This document shows, one piece after another, positions 24,035-32,657 of a stretch of 64,000 nt of DNA. Both the position numbers and the translations under genes were made by a program. The notes under the pieces were generated by a model. That model saw nothing but the letters and a program-made list of their open reading frames with translations, was not told where the DNA came from and searched no databases. Each line of letters starts with the position of its first letter. Position 1 is the stretch's first letter. Origin of the DNA: Rhodohalobacter sp. SW132 (GTDB lineage Bacteria > Bacteroidota > Rhodothermia > Balneolales > Balneolaceae); assembly GCF_003390325.1 (NCBI RefSeq), contig NZ_QUOK01000003.1:248001-312000 (forward strand), read 5' to 3'.

Positions 24035-24859
24035 ATGAACAAACCTGATAAACCTCTGATCTATTTCTTCCTCATCGCGTTTGCACTTGCATGGACGGTA
24101 ATGGCCCTGCCGATTGCCCAAAATTTTGGACTCCTTCCGGATCAGCTGCCGTTTGAAATCCTTCTCATTTTGGGATCATGGATGCCCAATATTGCGGCTT
24201 TTATTGTGATCGGTTTTATCATCAAACGAAAAGGCGGGATTAAAGCCCTTCTGAAAGGCTGGATGAAGTGGAAAATGCATCCCGGATGGTACCTGCTGGC
24301 ATTATCACCGGTCCTTTTTGGGTTTGTTACCATATTTATTTTTCAATGGATCTACGGATACTCTCCTTCCACAGAACTTTTTGCAGACCCCGTCGCCTTC
24401 ATTGGCCTGCTGGTGCTGATTACTATTACCGGGGCGATGGGTGAAGAGCTCGGCTGGAGGGGATTTGCTCTGCCCGGGCTTCAGCTTCGGATGAATGCTC
24501 TAAGTGCAAGTATCCTGCTGGGCATAATCTGGGCACTCTGGCATCTGCCGCTTTGGTTTGCCGGTTTGGGTTTTGAAACCATACCCTTTTGGGCCTATAT
24601 GCTAATCGGGGTTTCGTTTTCTATTTTGGTAACGGCCGCCTGCAACAGTTCCGGCGGAAGCCTGCTCATAGCCACCCTTTTTCATCTCTTTCTGAACGTT
24701 TCGGTAAACATGATTGAGAACGAAGCATTTTCGATTCTTGCCACAGTTTTTGTGATTGCAGCCATCATCATTACTGCTGTGTTCGGGCCGAGGAAGCTGA
24801 GCAGAGTTACAAAATTACCGATAGATAAAGAAGAGAGAGCCTGGATCCAATCAGTATAA
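24035..24859 (+). CDS. CPBP family intramembrane glutamic endopeptidase
   Basis: This is a 274-residue polytopic protein of the CAAX-protease/bacteriocin-processing (CPBP, Abi) family. Motif 1 is GEELGWRG (Glu pair and Arg), motif 2 is WALWHLP (His), and motif 3 is FHLFLNVSVN (His/Asn). About seven to eight membrane helices are visible. In known members these residues form the active site within the bilayer. The target is unknown. It follows the barrel-like gene by 7 bp and precedes a serine hydrolase by 20 bp, suggesting one transcript for 20796-28390. Confidence 0.85.
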   Translation: MNKPDKPLIYFFLIAFALAWTVMALPIAQNFGLLPDQLPFEILLILGSWMPNIAAFIVIGFIIKRKGGIKALLKGWMKWKMHPGWYLLALSPVLFGFVTIFIFQWIYGYSPSTELFADPVAFIGLLVLITITGAMGEELGWRGFALPGLQLRMNALSASILLGIIWALWHLPLWFAGLGFETIPFWAYMLIGVSFSILVTAACNSSGGSLLIATLFHLFLNVSVNMIENEAFSILATVFVIAAIIITAVFGPRKLSRVTKLPIDKEERAWIQSV

Positions 24860-24879
24860 CTTTCTAAAAAAACACAATC

Positions 24880-25971
24880 ATGAATGAAACCATAGACATA
24901 TCACTATTGGAGAGCATTGTTCAGAATATGACAAAAAACAGAAACGTTTATGGCGCCATCCTCTGTGTTGAAAACGGTGACGGTTCCATTTCGTGGAGCG
25001 GGGCTGCAGGTGATCTGAACAGAGAAAATCGGTATTTCATCGCCAGTGTTACGAAGCTCTGCATCACTACCATGATATTGATGCTCAGGAATGAGGGGCA
25101 ACTGAAACTGGATGATAAAATCACTCAATACTTCCCGGAAGGCTATCTGGACGGGCTGCACGTATTGAAAGGTACAGACTATACAGATCAGATTACCATC
25201 ACGCACCTGTTGTCAAACACCTCCGGCATTCCGGATTACTTTTCAGGCAAACAAGGTTCGGGAAAAAAAGCGGCTGATGATCTCTTCGGCGGAAAGGATG
25301 AGCCGTGGCCGCTGGAAAAAACCCTGGAGCATGTGAAAAATATGACCCCAAATTTCAGGCCGGGACAAAAAGGCAAAGCGCGCTATTCCGATACAAACTT
25401 TCAGCTTCTGGGCCGGATTATCGAAAAAGTCACAGGCAATGATCTGGCAGATGTATTCAAAAAGAGAATTTTTGACGAGCTCGATCTGACCAACACCTAC
25501 GCCTACCGGGATGTAAACGACGACTCCCCGGCTCAAATGTACTACAAGAACAGAAAGCTCCATCTGCCCAACTTCATCGCCTCTGTTACCGCTGAAGGCG
25601 GAGTGGTCTCGACCGCTTCGGAGCTGATGGTATTTCTAAAGGCTTTCTTCAACGGGCGATTTTTCCCAAAAGAAGATCTGGAGGAGTTAAAAGAATGGAA
25701 CCTGATCTGGTTTCCGGGTCAGTTTTATTTCGGAATCGGCCTGGAAAAACTCTGGACCCCCCGGTTTATTTCACCTCTCAAACCGATCCGGGAGATCATC
25801 GGCTGCTGGGGTCAATCAGGTGCGTTTGCGTTTCATCACCCCGATACGGATTTATACTTTACAGGGACAGTCAACCAGTTAAGCGGATTTGGGCATAGTG
25901 CTGCTTATAAGGCGATGATCAGCATAATTAAATCTGCTAATTCAGGTAAACTTTATACAAAGTCATCATGA
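24880..25971 (+). CDS. Serine hydrolase, class C beta-lactamase / penicillin-binding fold
   Basis: This 363-residue member of the beta-lactamase class C / D-Ala-D-Ala carboxypeptidase-like superfamily has the nucleophile motif SVTK at 56-59. The second motif is YSDTNF, with Asp where YxN proteins have the Asn spacing altered. It has no signal peptide, unlike the other two serine hydrolases in the window, so it is likely cytoplasmic. The substrate may be an ester or peptide rather than a beta-lactam. Its stop overlaps the SDR start by 4 bp (ATGA), so expression is coupled. Confidence 0.85.
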   Translation: MNETIDISLLESIVQNMTKNRNVYGAILCVENGDGSISWSGAAGDLNRENRYFIASVTKLCITTMILMLRNEGQLKLDDKITQYFPEGYLDGLHVLKGTDYTDQITITHLLSNTSGIPDYFSGKQGSGKKAADDLFGGKDEPWPLEKTLEHVKNMTPNFRPGQKGKARYSDTNFQLLGRIIEKVTGNDLADVFKKRIFDELDLTNTYAYRDVNDDSPAQMYYKNRKLHLPNFIASVTAEGGVVSTASELMVFLKAFFNGRFFPKEDLEELKEWNLIWFPGQFYFGIGLEKLWTPRFISPLKPIREIIGCWGQSGAFAFHHPDTDLYFTGTVNQLSGFGHSAAYKAMISIIKSANSGKLYTKSS

Positions 25972-26924
25972 ATCAAAAAACCGTCATCATCACAGGAGCC
26001 AATTCGGGAATCGGAAAAGCCGCCGCCAGGAAATTTGCCGGGGAAGGACATACGGTAATCATGGCCTGCCGCAACCTGGAAAAGAGCCGTCCTGTTCGGG
26101 ATCAAATAGCCACGAAAACCGGTAATGGTCGAGTCCTCCTGGAGCAGGTTGATATGAGCTCTTTCGAATCGATCCGGGATTTTTGCAGTACCTACCAGGA
26201 AAAACATCAGAAACTCGACATCCTGATCCACAACGCTGCCTACTTCAATCACGGTTCGCCATACAAACAGAGTCCCGACGGCATAGAAATCACCTTTGCC
26301 ACCAATGTAGCCGGACCTTTTCTGATGACCATGCTGCTGCGGGATCTGCTGGCTGCATCGGATGATGCCAGGATCCTTCACGCAGGCAGCAACATTATCA
26401 AGCACTTTCTGAATCCGAAGAAAGAGATAGATTTTGATCATCTTCAGAAAGAACCGGAGAACCCGCGCAATCACAGCGTATACATCAACTACCGCAATTC
26501 GAAGATGGCACTGCTGATGCTGTCGTTCAGGATGGCAAAGGAGTTTGCCGGTGATGGGATCAAGACGTATTCCCTTCAGATAAACGGTGCCACCATGTCG
26601 AAAGAAGCCCTGATGAAAGTGAAGCCACACTGGCGCATCATTGCAAGAATTCAGAATCTCTTCTTTCGTCCGCCGGAGTTTACTGCTAACCTCTATTATG
26701 AAATTTGCATCTCTGAGAAGTTCAGGGAAATGTCCGGTGTTCACTTCAATCATAAACTGGACGTGATGCAGCCGGCAAAAACAGATGCAGGAATTATTAC
26801 GGATATTAAGCAGGGAGCGGGAGCAGATGTGTATCCTGCCTATGCAATGAATGAGGAAGCATCGGAGAAAGTTTGGAATGTTTGCAATGAGCTTACACAG
26901 GAGCACTCAAAACTGATTATCTGA
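25968..26924 (+). CDS. Short-chain dehydrogenase/reductase (retinol dehydrogenase-like)
   Basis: This 318-residue classical SDR has the Rossmann motif TGANSGIG at 9-16, ACRN after the second strand (NADP preference likely), HNAAY in place of NNAG, and the catalytic pair in YRNSK. The extended length and the ACRN motif resemble the WW-domain/retinol-dehydrogenase-like SDR group. The C-terminal part after about residue 215 is less typical. It starts inside the stop of the serine hydrolase (ATGA) and is followed two bases later by a membrane gene, so it belongs to the same operon. The substrate is unknown. Confidence 0.85.
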   Translation: MNQKTVIITGANSGIGKAAARKFAGEGHTVIMACRNLEKSRPVRDQIATKTGNGRVLLEQVDMSSFESIRDFCSTYQEKHQKLDILIHNAAYFNHGSPYKQSPDGIEITFATNVAGPFLMTMLLRDLLAASDDARILHAGSNIIKHFLNPKKEIDFDHLQKEPENPRNHSVYINYRNSKMALLMLSFRMAKEFAGDGIKTYSLQINGATMSKEALMKVKPHWRIIARIQNLFFRPPEFTANLYYEICISEKFREMSGVHFNHKLDVMQPAKTDAGIITDIKQGAGADVYPAYAMNEEASEKVWNVCNELTQEHSKLII

Positions 26925-26926
26925 CC

Positions 26927-27862
26927 ATGCAAAATCGAAACTTCCAGATATTTATTGCAAAGTTCTCCCTCCTTTTTGTCGTTACATATTCTGTTATCGC
27001 CGTACCGTTTCTTTACATTCAGGATTTGCTCCCCGAGTCACAACGAGTAGCCCTGGATTTATATGAGCCATTCCGGCCTCTAAATCTGATGACGATCTTA
27101 ACCCAGTTCCTTCGGGGAATTCTCATCGCTCTGGTCATTCATCCATTCAAGAATACGATTTTAAATTACTCAGGAGGCAGGTTGATTTTATTTGGTGCTT
27201 TATGGGGAGTTGCCCTTTTCGGGTCCGTGGAACCCCAGCCTGGATCGATCGAAGGAATCATTTATACGGAAATTACATTCATCGAGCACAGTATAGTGAT
27301 GCTTGCGGTAGCCATTCAAATGACTGTTTTTATTTGGCTATTCTTCAAATGGATATTGAGATCCGGAGAGAATAGAGTTTCAGATGTGCCAGAATACAGA
27401 AGTTATATTCAGCATGTTAACATCCGTGGATATACGTATCGATTTACTTTAGTCCATCTTATTACATACTGGGCCATCGGGGTCCTGTTTTACCAGTTTG
27501 CCGGTTACGAGGAGGCATTAGAATCGATGGAAATATTTGAGTTATGGAGGCCACTTGAAACCGTATCAACCGTATTACTGGTTCTATTCGGACAACTTTT
27601 CCGGGGCACTCTCCTTGCCCTGCTCTTGTATCCGTTTTATCAAACATATATGAGAAAAAAGCACGGCTGGTTATATTTATTTCTGCTGTTGTTCGGTTTA
27701 ACAGCACTCGGATCTCCTATTTTTATTCCTGAATTCCTGGTTTTTGAAGGTTCATTGGCTGAATTCTTCGAGGGATTCCTCATAGGCATTCCAGAAATTT
27801 TCAGCCAGATGATGGTATTTTCAGCCATGTTTTTCTACTGGGAGAGAAAGAAACAAGATTGA
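26927..27862 (+). CDS. Integral membrane protein with internal duplication
   Basis: This 311-residue protein of unknown function has about eight to ten membrane helices. The two halves (about 15-145 and 170-305) share a clear pattern: a polar LYEPFRPL / FELWRPLE element, then QFLRGILIAL / QLFRGTLLAL, then IHPF / LYPF, a bulky tail with aromatic residues, a conserved GS-x-E/P turn, and a last helix ending in FFKW / FFYW. An internal gene duplication is therefore likely. It starts 2 bp after the SDR stop. No transporter family can be named. Confidence 0.75.
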   Translation: MQNRNFQIFIAKFSLLFVVTYSVIAVPFLYIQDLLPESQRVALDLYEPFRPLNLMTILTQFLRGILIALVIHPFKNTILNYSGGRLILFGALWGVALFGSVEPQPGSIEGIIYTEITFIEHSIVMLAVAIQMTVFIWLFFKWILRSGENRVSDVPEYRSYIQHVNIRGYTYRFTLVHLITYWAIGVLFYQFAGYEEALESMEIFELWRPLETVSTVLLVLFGQLFRGTLLALLLYPFYQTYMRKKHGWLYLFLLLFGLTALGSPIFIPEFLVFEGSLAEFFEGFLIGIPEIFSQMMVFSAMFFYWERKKQD

Positions 27863-27880
27863 TGAAATAGATCTGAATCA

Positions 27881-28390
27881 ATGGAAGAATTTATAAAATA
27901 CCTGCAAGGCGGAGATTTAAGATCCATTGCGGACGTTGAGCAATTAATCCCTTTGATTAAAAACCAAAAGAATTTCGATGAACTATTTCGGTTTTTGTCA
28001 TCGAAAGACAGGCTGGTTGTTATGCGGGCTGCCGATGCCGCTGAAAAAATCACAAAAACAGATCCCTCTTATCTCGATTCTCACAAATCAGAGATCATTG
28101 AATTACTCTATCATGCCAAAGACAAGGAACTTAAGTGGCATCTGGCTTTAATGGTTTCAAGGATTGATCTTTCTGAAAATGAATTGGAACGTGTGTGGAA
28201 TAAACTTGAAGCTTGGGTAAGAGACAAATCGGAAAGTAAAATCGTCAGAGTGAATTCGTTACAGGCACTGTACGCACTCTCAAGCTTAAACAAAGTATTG
28301 AAAAGGAAATTTGAGATCATCATCCGGGATATAAAGAACGAGAATATTCCTTCACTCAATGCCAGAATAAATATTCTAACTCAGCATTAA
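27881..28390 (+). CDS. HEAT-repeat-like helical protein
   Basis: This 169-residue soluble protein consists almost wholly of amphipathic helix pairs: FDELFRFLSSKDRLVVMRAADAAEKI, KDKELKWHLALMVSRI and SKIVRVNSLQALYALSSL. These resemble HEAT/ARM repeats, with the Asp/Arg positions that often start the second helix. Such proteins are scaffolds or lyase-like modifiers. The gene begins 18 bp after the membrane gene and is probably the last of the plus-strand operon. The partner is unknown. Confidence 0.7.
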   Translation: MEEFIKYLQGGDLRSIADVEQLIPLIKNQKNFDELFRFLSSKDRLVVMRAADAAEKITKTDPSYLDSHKSEIIELLYHAKDKELKWHLALMVSRIDLSENELERVWNKLEAWVRDKSESKIVRVNSLQALYALSSLNKVLKRKFEIIIRDIKNENIPSLNARINILTQH

Positions 28391-28504
28391 ACGATGATCG
28401 AATCGGGATACCGGAATTGATGCACGGGAAGTAATAAATCAATATTGGTACAATTTGTAATAACTGATTACCTGAGTTTTGAAAAACATATAAACCAACA
28501 CCCG

Positions 28505-28765
28505 ATGAAAATAATAACCGATCACATCCTGTGGTGGATTCTGCTGATTGTGGCTACGGCAGTCGTTTCGGCAGTGACTTCCTATCAAATTACCCCGGCA
28601 GGAATGCTCACAAGCATGGCGGGACATCTTGCTTTCGCGGTCGGGATTGCACTGGTTCCATGGATTGTATACCGGTTGTTTGGCAAGCCCTTAAACACCG
28701 AACAGATGATGGCCACGATCACTGTCGGGTGGCTGATTCTGGCTGTTGCAAATCTTTCGGTTTAA
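28505..28765 (+). CDS. Small membrane protein of unknown function
   Basis: This 86-residue protein has three hydrophobic helices (HILWWILLIVATAVVSAV, an AGHLAFAVGIALVPWIVY segment and TITVGWLILAVANL). The ATG at 28505 (MKIITDH) is preferred over an upstream TTG reading at 28445. It ends 4 bp before the convergent damaged membrane gene. No family is recognised. Confidence 0.55.
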   Translation: MKIITDHILWWILLIVATAVVSAVTSYQITPAGMLTSMAGHLAFAVGIALVPWIVYRLFGKPLNTEQMMATITVGWLILAVANLSV

Positions 28766-28768
28766 ATT

Positions 28769-29146
28769 CTATAAATCCGCCCATCGAAGTTTGGTAAAGA
28801 TTAAACCTGCTATAAAAAGTAACCCAAAAATTGTTTTGTTGTGACGAGCCAGTCATAGGGGCAGAAATATATCAAAGTTATCGGCGCGATCGTCGGTGTA
28901 GCGGGCAGCGATATCGGTGAGCGGACATCGCATTCCGTTGAACAGCAAAACCAGACACTCCAATAGAACAATCAGAATCAAAATTCCTGCAATGGTCCAC
29001 ATTTCGAGCCAGGCAAGTATGGGAATGGCTACGATTGAACCGGCGAAGAGGGCCCAGTAATGGTGTGCGTGAGTTTGATTATTCGAAGTTTGGTTAGTTG
29101 TGTCATCTTGTTCATTCTTCCGGTTCCTGATTGCATGAAGGTTCAA
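28769..29146 (-). pseudogene. Membrane protein gene with in-frame TGA (nonsense) near the 3' end
   Basis: The reading contains a strongly patterned membrane protein: HYWALFAGSIVAIPILAW, CPLTDIAARYTDDRADNFDI and FLPL. A TGA then stands at 28853-28855, where the reading otherwise continues as LARHNKTIFGLLFIAG and KLRWADL to a TAG at 28769. From memory, the related proteins read LPLW-LAR, so TGA replaces TGG (Trp). The 5' end is also doubtful. The only ATG in the right place (inside the upstream gene stop, ATGA) is in another frame, and a TTG at 29146 is the first usable start in frame. The double defect suggests a decaying gene rather than recoding. Confidence 0.6.
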
Positions 29147-29519
29147 GAGACCTGCGAACAGATGGCGACATGACCAGACCCAGCAGAACAAGACCGAGCA
29201 ATCCGAATGTAAGCTGCAGCGGCGGGTCCGGGTAATAACCGACCATCCATATTTGCACGCCGATCCAGATAATGAGTGCAAAGCTCACTGCGAGTGCCCC
29301 TTTCCATGACCAAAGCCTGCGCTTCCAAAGGCCGTACAATACGATTATGGGAAAGAAGCCCAGGATTGTCAGCAGGATAAGCCCGGGTACCATGAAGTTT
29401 TCAAATGTAGAATTTTCAAGAATGGATATCGGTATTTGAAGCAGATCACCGGACGGATCTATAACCAGAGTAATCCCGCCATACAGGCCGCTTATTCCCT
29501 GGAAAAGCATCAATCCCAT
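29112..29519 (-). CDS. Small integral membrane protein
   Basis: This 135-residue protein has four hydrophobic helices (LFQGISGLYGGITLVID, FMVPGLILLTILGFFPIIV, ALAVSFALIIWIGVQIW, LTFGLLGLVLLGLVM). The first ATG used here is 29519, but the frame stays open upstream with a protein-like stretch (ATYEKSKSSKFYSLYFL) preceded by ATA at 29573, where an ATG would give a natural N-terminus. A mutated start codon is therefore possible. It overlaps the damaged gene at 28769-29146. No family is named. Confidence 0.55.
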   Translation of the reverse strand: MGLMLFQGISGLYGGITLVIDPSGDLLQIPISILENSTFENFMVPGLILLTILGFFPIIVLYGLWKRRLWSWKGALAVSFALIIWIGVQIWMVGYYPDPPLQLTFGLLGLVLLGLVMSPSVRRSLEPSCNQEPEE

Positions 29520-29645
29520 CAGAAAGTATAAACTGTAAAATTTTGATGATTTTGACTTTTCATAGGTGGCTATGTTTCTCCGAAATTTGATTTATTTCTC
29601 TATCCATTGTCTTTTTCCGGCATTTTTTCGGTGGCATACTTTTAA

Positions 29646-30938
29646 TCAGGAAAAATCGAAATCCTCAAAATGAATGGATTTTTTTGGTACACCCAGTTTT
29701 GTTAATTCCGGCAACAAAGATTTTCGCATCTCCTTAGGGCCGCAAATATAAACATCCTTATCACTGATGCCGTGGATATCCCCGGGAACAAAAAATCCTT
29801 CAACATCAGCTCTGATCAGATTCACTCTGAAAGATTCCATCTGAATTTCCAATTCCTTGAAAATATGAAGATGAGTCGCTTCTTTTTCGGTATTAACACA
29901 GTAATAAAGATTGATATTTAAATCAGTTCTATTCTTTCGTTTCAGATCATTGGCCCAGCTTATAAAAGGAGCAATACCCACACCACCGCCAATCCAAACC
30001 TGGTTCCGTATTCCACGGCGATAATCAAATCGTCCGTAAGGGCCTTCCAGCAGAGCTGTTGCGCCGGTTTTCAATTCACTGTAAAGCTGTTTTGTGTAAT
30101 CGCCCAGTGATTTCACCATTATGGTTATTTCACCATCTTTTGTCATATCGCAGACCGTATAAGGATGTGATTCACGAGAAATACCTGATAAACGAAAACT
30201 AAAAAAATAGAACTGACCCGGTATAAAGCTAAGTACTTCATCCATCGGTTTTAACACGATCTCAATTACTTTGTCGTTCAGGCGGTCGACTTTAACCACC
30301 TGGAAACGATATTTTGTCACAACGAAATCAAAAAGTATCGACTTATAGACCCATGCTGCTATGCCTGCTATAGAAAAAGCCGAAAGGTAGATCATCAATG
30401 CGGGATTGCTACTAAATGAAAGGTCAAGGTAATAGATATGTGCCACCCCAAGAATAAAAAAGATCCCCATCAACTTGTGTGATATTTTCCATTTATCGTA
30501 TGGGAGACGAATCACGAGTGTGAAAATCATCAATAGAATAAGACCCCACAATGCCCAGCTGCCAATGTTGATTTCAAACTGCCTGTGAACGGGAAAAAGG
30601 TACCATAATAACCGCCCGGTATCCTCGGGTATCCAACGTAAAGCCAGCATTATGGGATGTATTAAGAGGAGCAACAAGGCGGCTTTACCCATCGTGTGAT
30701 GTACATGATACATCTTATCGAGCCCACCAAAGTAATCCTCCAGCCATTTAAATCGTGCTGACAACACGAAAGTCAGAGCGAAGAGTGCAAATCCGGCTAA
30801 TGCCGCAACCTGACTTCCGTAAACATAGAAAGGTTTCAGATTATGTCGTATGGTTGTTTCAGGAAAAGAGATCAACCAAAGGGGGATGACTGTAAATACA
30901 GCTCCCCAACAGATCCATGAACCAAGTTTATTTTTCAT
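29646..30938 (-). CDS. Ferric reductase-like transmembrane oxidoreductase
   Basis: This 430-residue protein has six or so N-terminal membrane helices (about 10-205) with His residues (VHHTMGKA, LLIHPIML, SHKLMG, GVAHIYYLD) suited to haem binding. An FAD-binding ferredoxin-reductase-type domain follows (RESHPYTV at about 280), then an NAD(P)-binding domain (WIGGGVGIAPFISW, CGPKEM, C-terminal HFEDFDF). Such enzymes pass electrons from NAD(P)H through FAD and haem across the membrane to Fe(III) or another acceptor. It is monocistronic, with a 204-bp upstream region. The electron acceptor is not deducible. Confidence 0.88.
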   Translation of the reverse strand: MKNKLGSWICWGAVFTVIPLWLISFPETTIRHNLKPFYVYGSQVAALAGFALFALTFVLSARFKWLEDYFGGLDKMYHVHHTMGKAALLLLLIHPIMLALRWIPEDTGRLLWYLFPVHRQFEINIGSWALWGLILLMIFTLVIRLPYDKWKISHKLMGIFFILGVAHIYYLDLSFSSNPALMIYLSAFSIAGIAAWVYKSILFDFVVTKYRFQVVKVDRLNDKVIEIVLKPMDEVLSFIPGQFYFFSFRLSGISRESHPYTVCDMTKDGEITIMVKSLGDYTKQLYSELKTGATALLEGPYGRFDYRRGIRNQVWIGGGVGIAPFISWANDLKRKNRTDLNINLYYCVNTEKEATHLHIFKELEIQMESFRVNLIRADVEGFFVPGDIHGISDKDVYICGPKEMRKSLLPELTKLGVPKKSIHFEDFDFS

Positions 30939-31142
30939 CTTTTTTAGGAGTCAGATTGATTTTCTAATATTAGAATGTATACGAAAAATATTTTCCCATA
31001 TTCAGCCAGAAACTTCATATTGATCGCTGAATACTAAAATATTGTTAAATAGTTTTACTGTTTTAGGAAATATCATTGTGAAAAATTTACCATAACCCTG
31101 AAAGTATCAGGTTGTAATACTCATTTAGTATCATTCATTTTT

Positions 31143-32630
31143 TTAAGTCTTTGGCAGGGTATTGTCGACCCTGGTGATCAAAGCTGATATCAACATCACC
31201 ACAGCAAAAATTAATATAGCTGACAAAAACCATCCTGATGCTCCCGGAAAGACTGATGTAATTATCAGGTACTCACGAGTAAGACTCCAGATTAAAACAG
31301 AAATTAAAATTAAAAATAGACCAAGTTGTACGAATTGAACTCCAGAATAATTCTTAATCTGTACATCAAACTTTCGCTTTCCTTGCATTGAATCCCCAAT
31401 AATCCTGATCATCTGCCAAAGTGAAACAGCCAGAATCAACCCAATCAGCATCCAAAGACCTGTAATCGCTTTTGTAATAATCCCCATCCCCACAGAACCA
31501 AAACCATTCCATTCCGCCCAGTCACTCAGGATGTGTGATATCAGCGGCCAGCTTCTTGAACTGTTTGTCAGGATTACGATGCCGTCTCCGGTTTCCGGAA
31601 CGAGATGGAAATGAGTCATCCATCCATTTCCCTGCCCGCCGCTGAAAACGGCTCTCTGACCATTGGGCAGTGTTTCGATAAAATGTCCAAGCCCATAATG
31701 TTCCGAAACAAGCGCGTAGATATCTGAAACTTCAATCACCGTAGAATTGAGTTCTCTGATGCTATCTTCCGACAGTATGTTCTCACCTGAATAAAATTCA
31801 TTTACCATACCTGTTTCCACAAAGCGGGCGATATCTACTGCACTGGCAAAAAGTCCGCCGGCTCCTTTTTCCGAATAGACGTAGACCTGAATCGGTTCAC
31901 CTTTAAGGTTGTGACCATTGGGTACAGGTGTGATGAAATCCTCGCTCCATTCGAAACTTGCATGTACCATCTCCAGAGGAATCAAAATTTCTTCCTCCAT
32001 AAATTCTGAGAAATCCTTTCCCGTAACATCTTCAATAAGCAGTTCCAGAAGATGAAAGCCAACATTTGAATAGTTGAATTTGCTGCCGGGCTCACGTTCA
32101 AAACGAACTTCTCTGGAGAGGCTTTCTCTTAATGATGGTTTTTCTTCATCCGGTGCATATTCCAGTCCGATTGTTCCCAAAGAAAGTCCTGAACTGTGGC
32201 AGAGCAGGTGCCGGATTGTAACTCTTTCAATGTCATATTCGGATTCAGGAAACTCCCAGCTTTTAAGGTGTATATAAACCGGGTCATCCAATCCGATTTT
32301 TTCCATTTCCACAAGCTTCATCACACCCCGGGCAGTCACTGATTTAGAGATCGATTCCACTCGGCATACCGTTTCTGCAGTCATACGAATTTGTTTTCCA
32401 AGATCTGCAAAACCATATGCATCAGACCAGCTTATCTCTCCATTATTTATCAGGGCGATGGATACACCGGGAACTTCATACCTATCCATCCAGATGGGAA
32501 TACTTTGATCCAGCTGTTCCCTGAAATCATCTTCTGAAAGAGACGTCTCATGATTATTAAAATCACAGCTTATTATCATTACTAAAAGTAAAAAGAAAGC
32601 AGCTAAATGAATGTCTTTAAGTTTTTTCAT
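31143..32630 (-). CDS. Serine hydrolase lipoprotein with C-terminal membrane helices
   Basis: This 495-residue class C beta-lactamase-like protein has a likely lipoprotein signal (VMIISC, Cys22). The catalytic motif SISK is at 93-96, YSNVGFHLL gives the YxN motif, and HFHLVPETGDGIVIL lies near the third motif region. Three to four membrane helices close the protein (about 385-490). The active domain should face the periplasm. The gene begins 27 bp after the outer-membrane barrel gene. Natural substrates of this group include D-amino peptides and esters; the substrate here is unknown. Confidence 0.85.
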   Translation of the reverse strand: MKKLKDIHLAAFFLLLVMIISCDFNNHETSLSEDDFREQLDQSIPIWMDRYEVPGVSIALINNGEISWSDAYGFADLGKQIRMTAETVCRVESISKSVTARGVMKLVEMEKIGLDDPVYIHLKSWEFPESEYDIERVTIRHLLCHSSGLSLGTIGLEYAPDEEKPSLRESLSREVRFEREPGSKFNYSNVGFHLLELLIEDVTGKDFSEFMEEEILIPLEMVHASFEWSEDFITPVPNGHNLKGEPIQVYVYSEKGAGGLFASAVDIARFVETGMVNEFYSGENILSEDSIRELNSTVIEVSDIYALVSEHYGLGHFIETLPNGQRAVFSGGQGNGWMTHFHLVPETGDGIVILTNSSRSWPLISHILSDWAEWNGFGSVGMGIITKAITGLWMLIGLILAVSLWQMIRIIGDSMQGKRKFDVQIKNYSGVQFVQLGLFLILISVLIWSLTREYLIITSVFPGASGWFLSAILIFAVVMLISALITRVDNTLPKT

Positions 32631-32657
32631 ATCTGTGCTTTTAATGTCTCAAAGTAA

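Noticed and set aside
25953-26906. A 317-codon open frame on the minus strand opposite the SDR gene
   Set aside because: Its sequence lacks any domain and is rich in Cys, His and Arg as expected for an antisense frame. The SDR on the plus strand has a complete Rossmann and catalytic motif set.
28769-29146. TGA read as tryptophan (altered genetic code)
   Set aside because: Other genes in the window use TGA as a normal stop (for example at 3293-3295 and 25969-25971), so a nonsense mutation is simpler.
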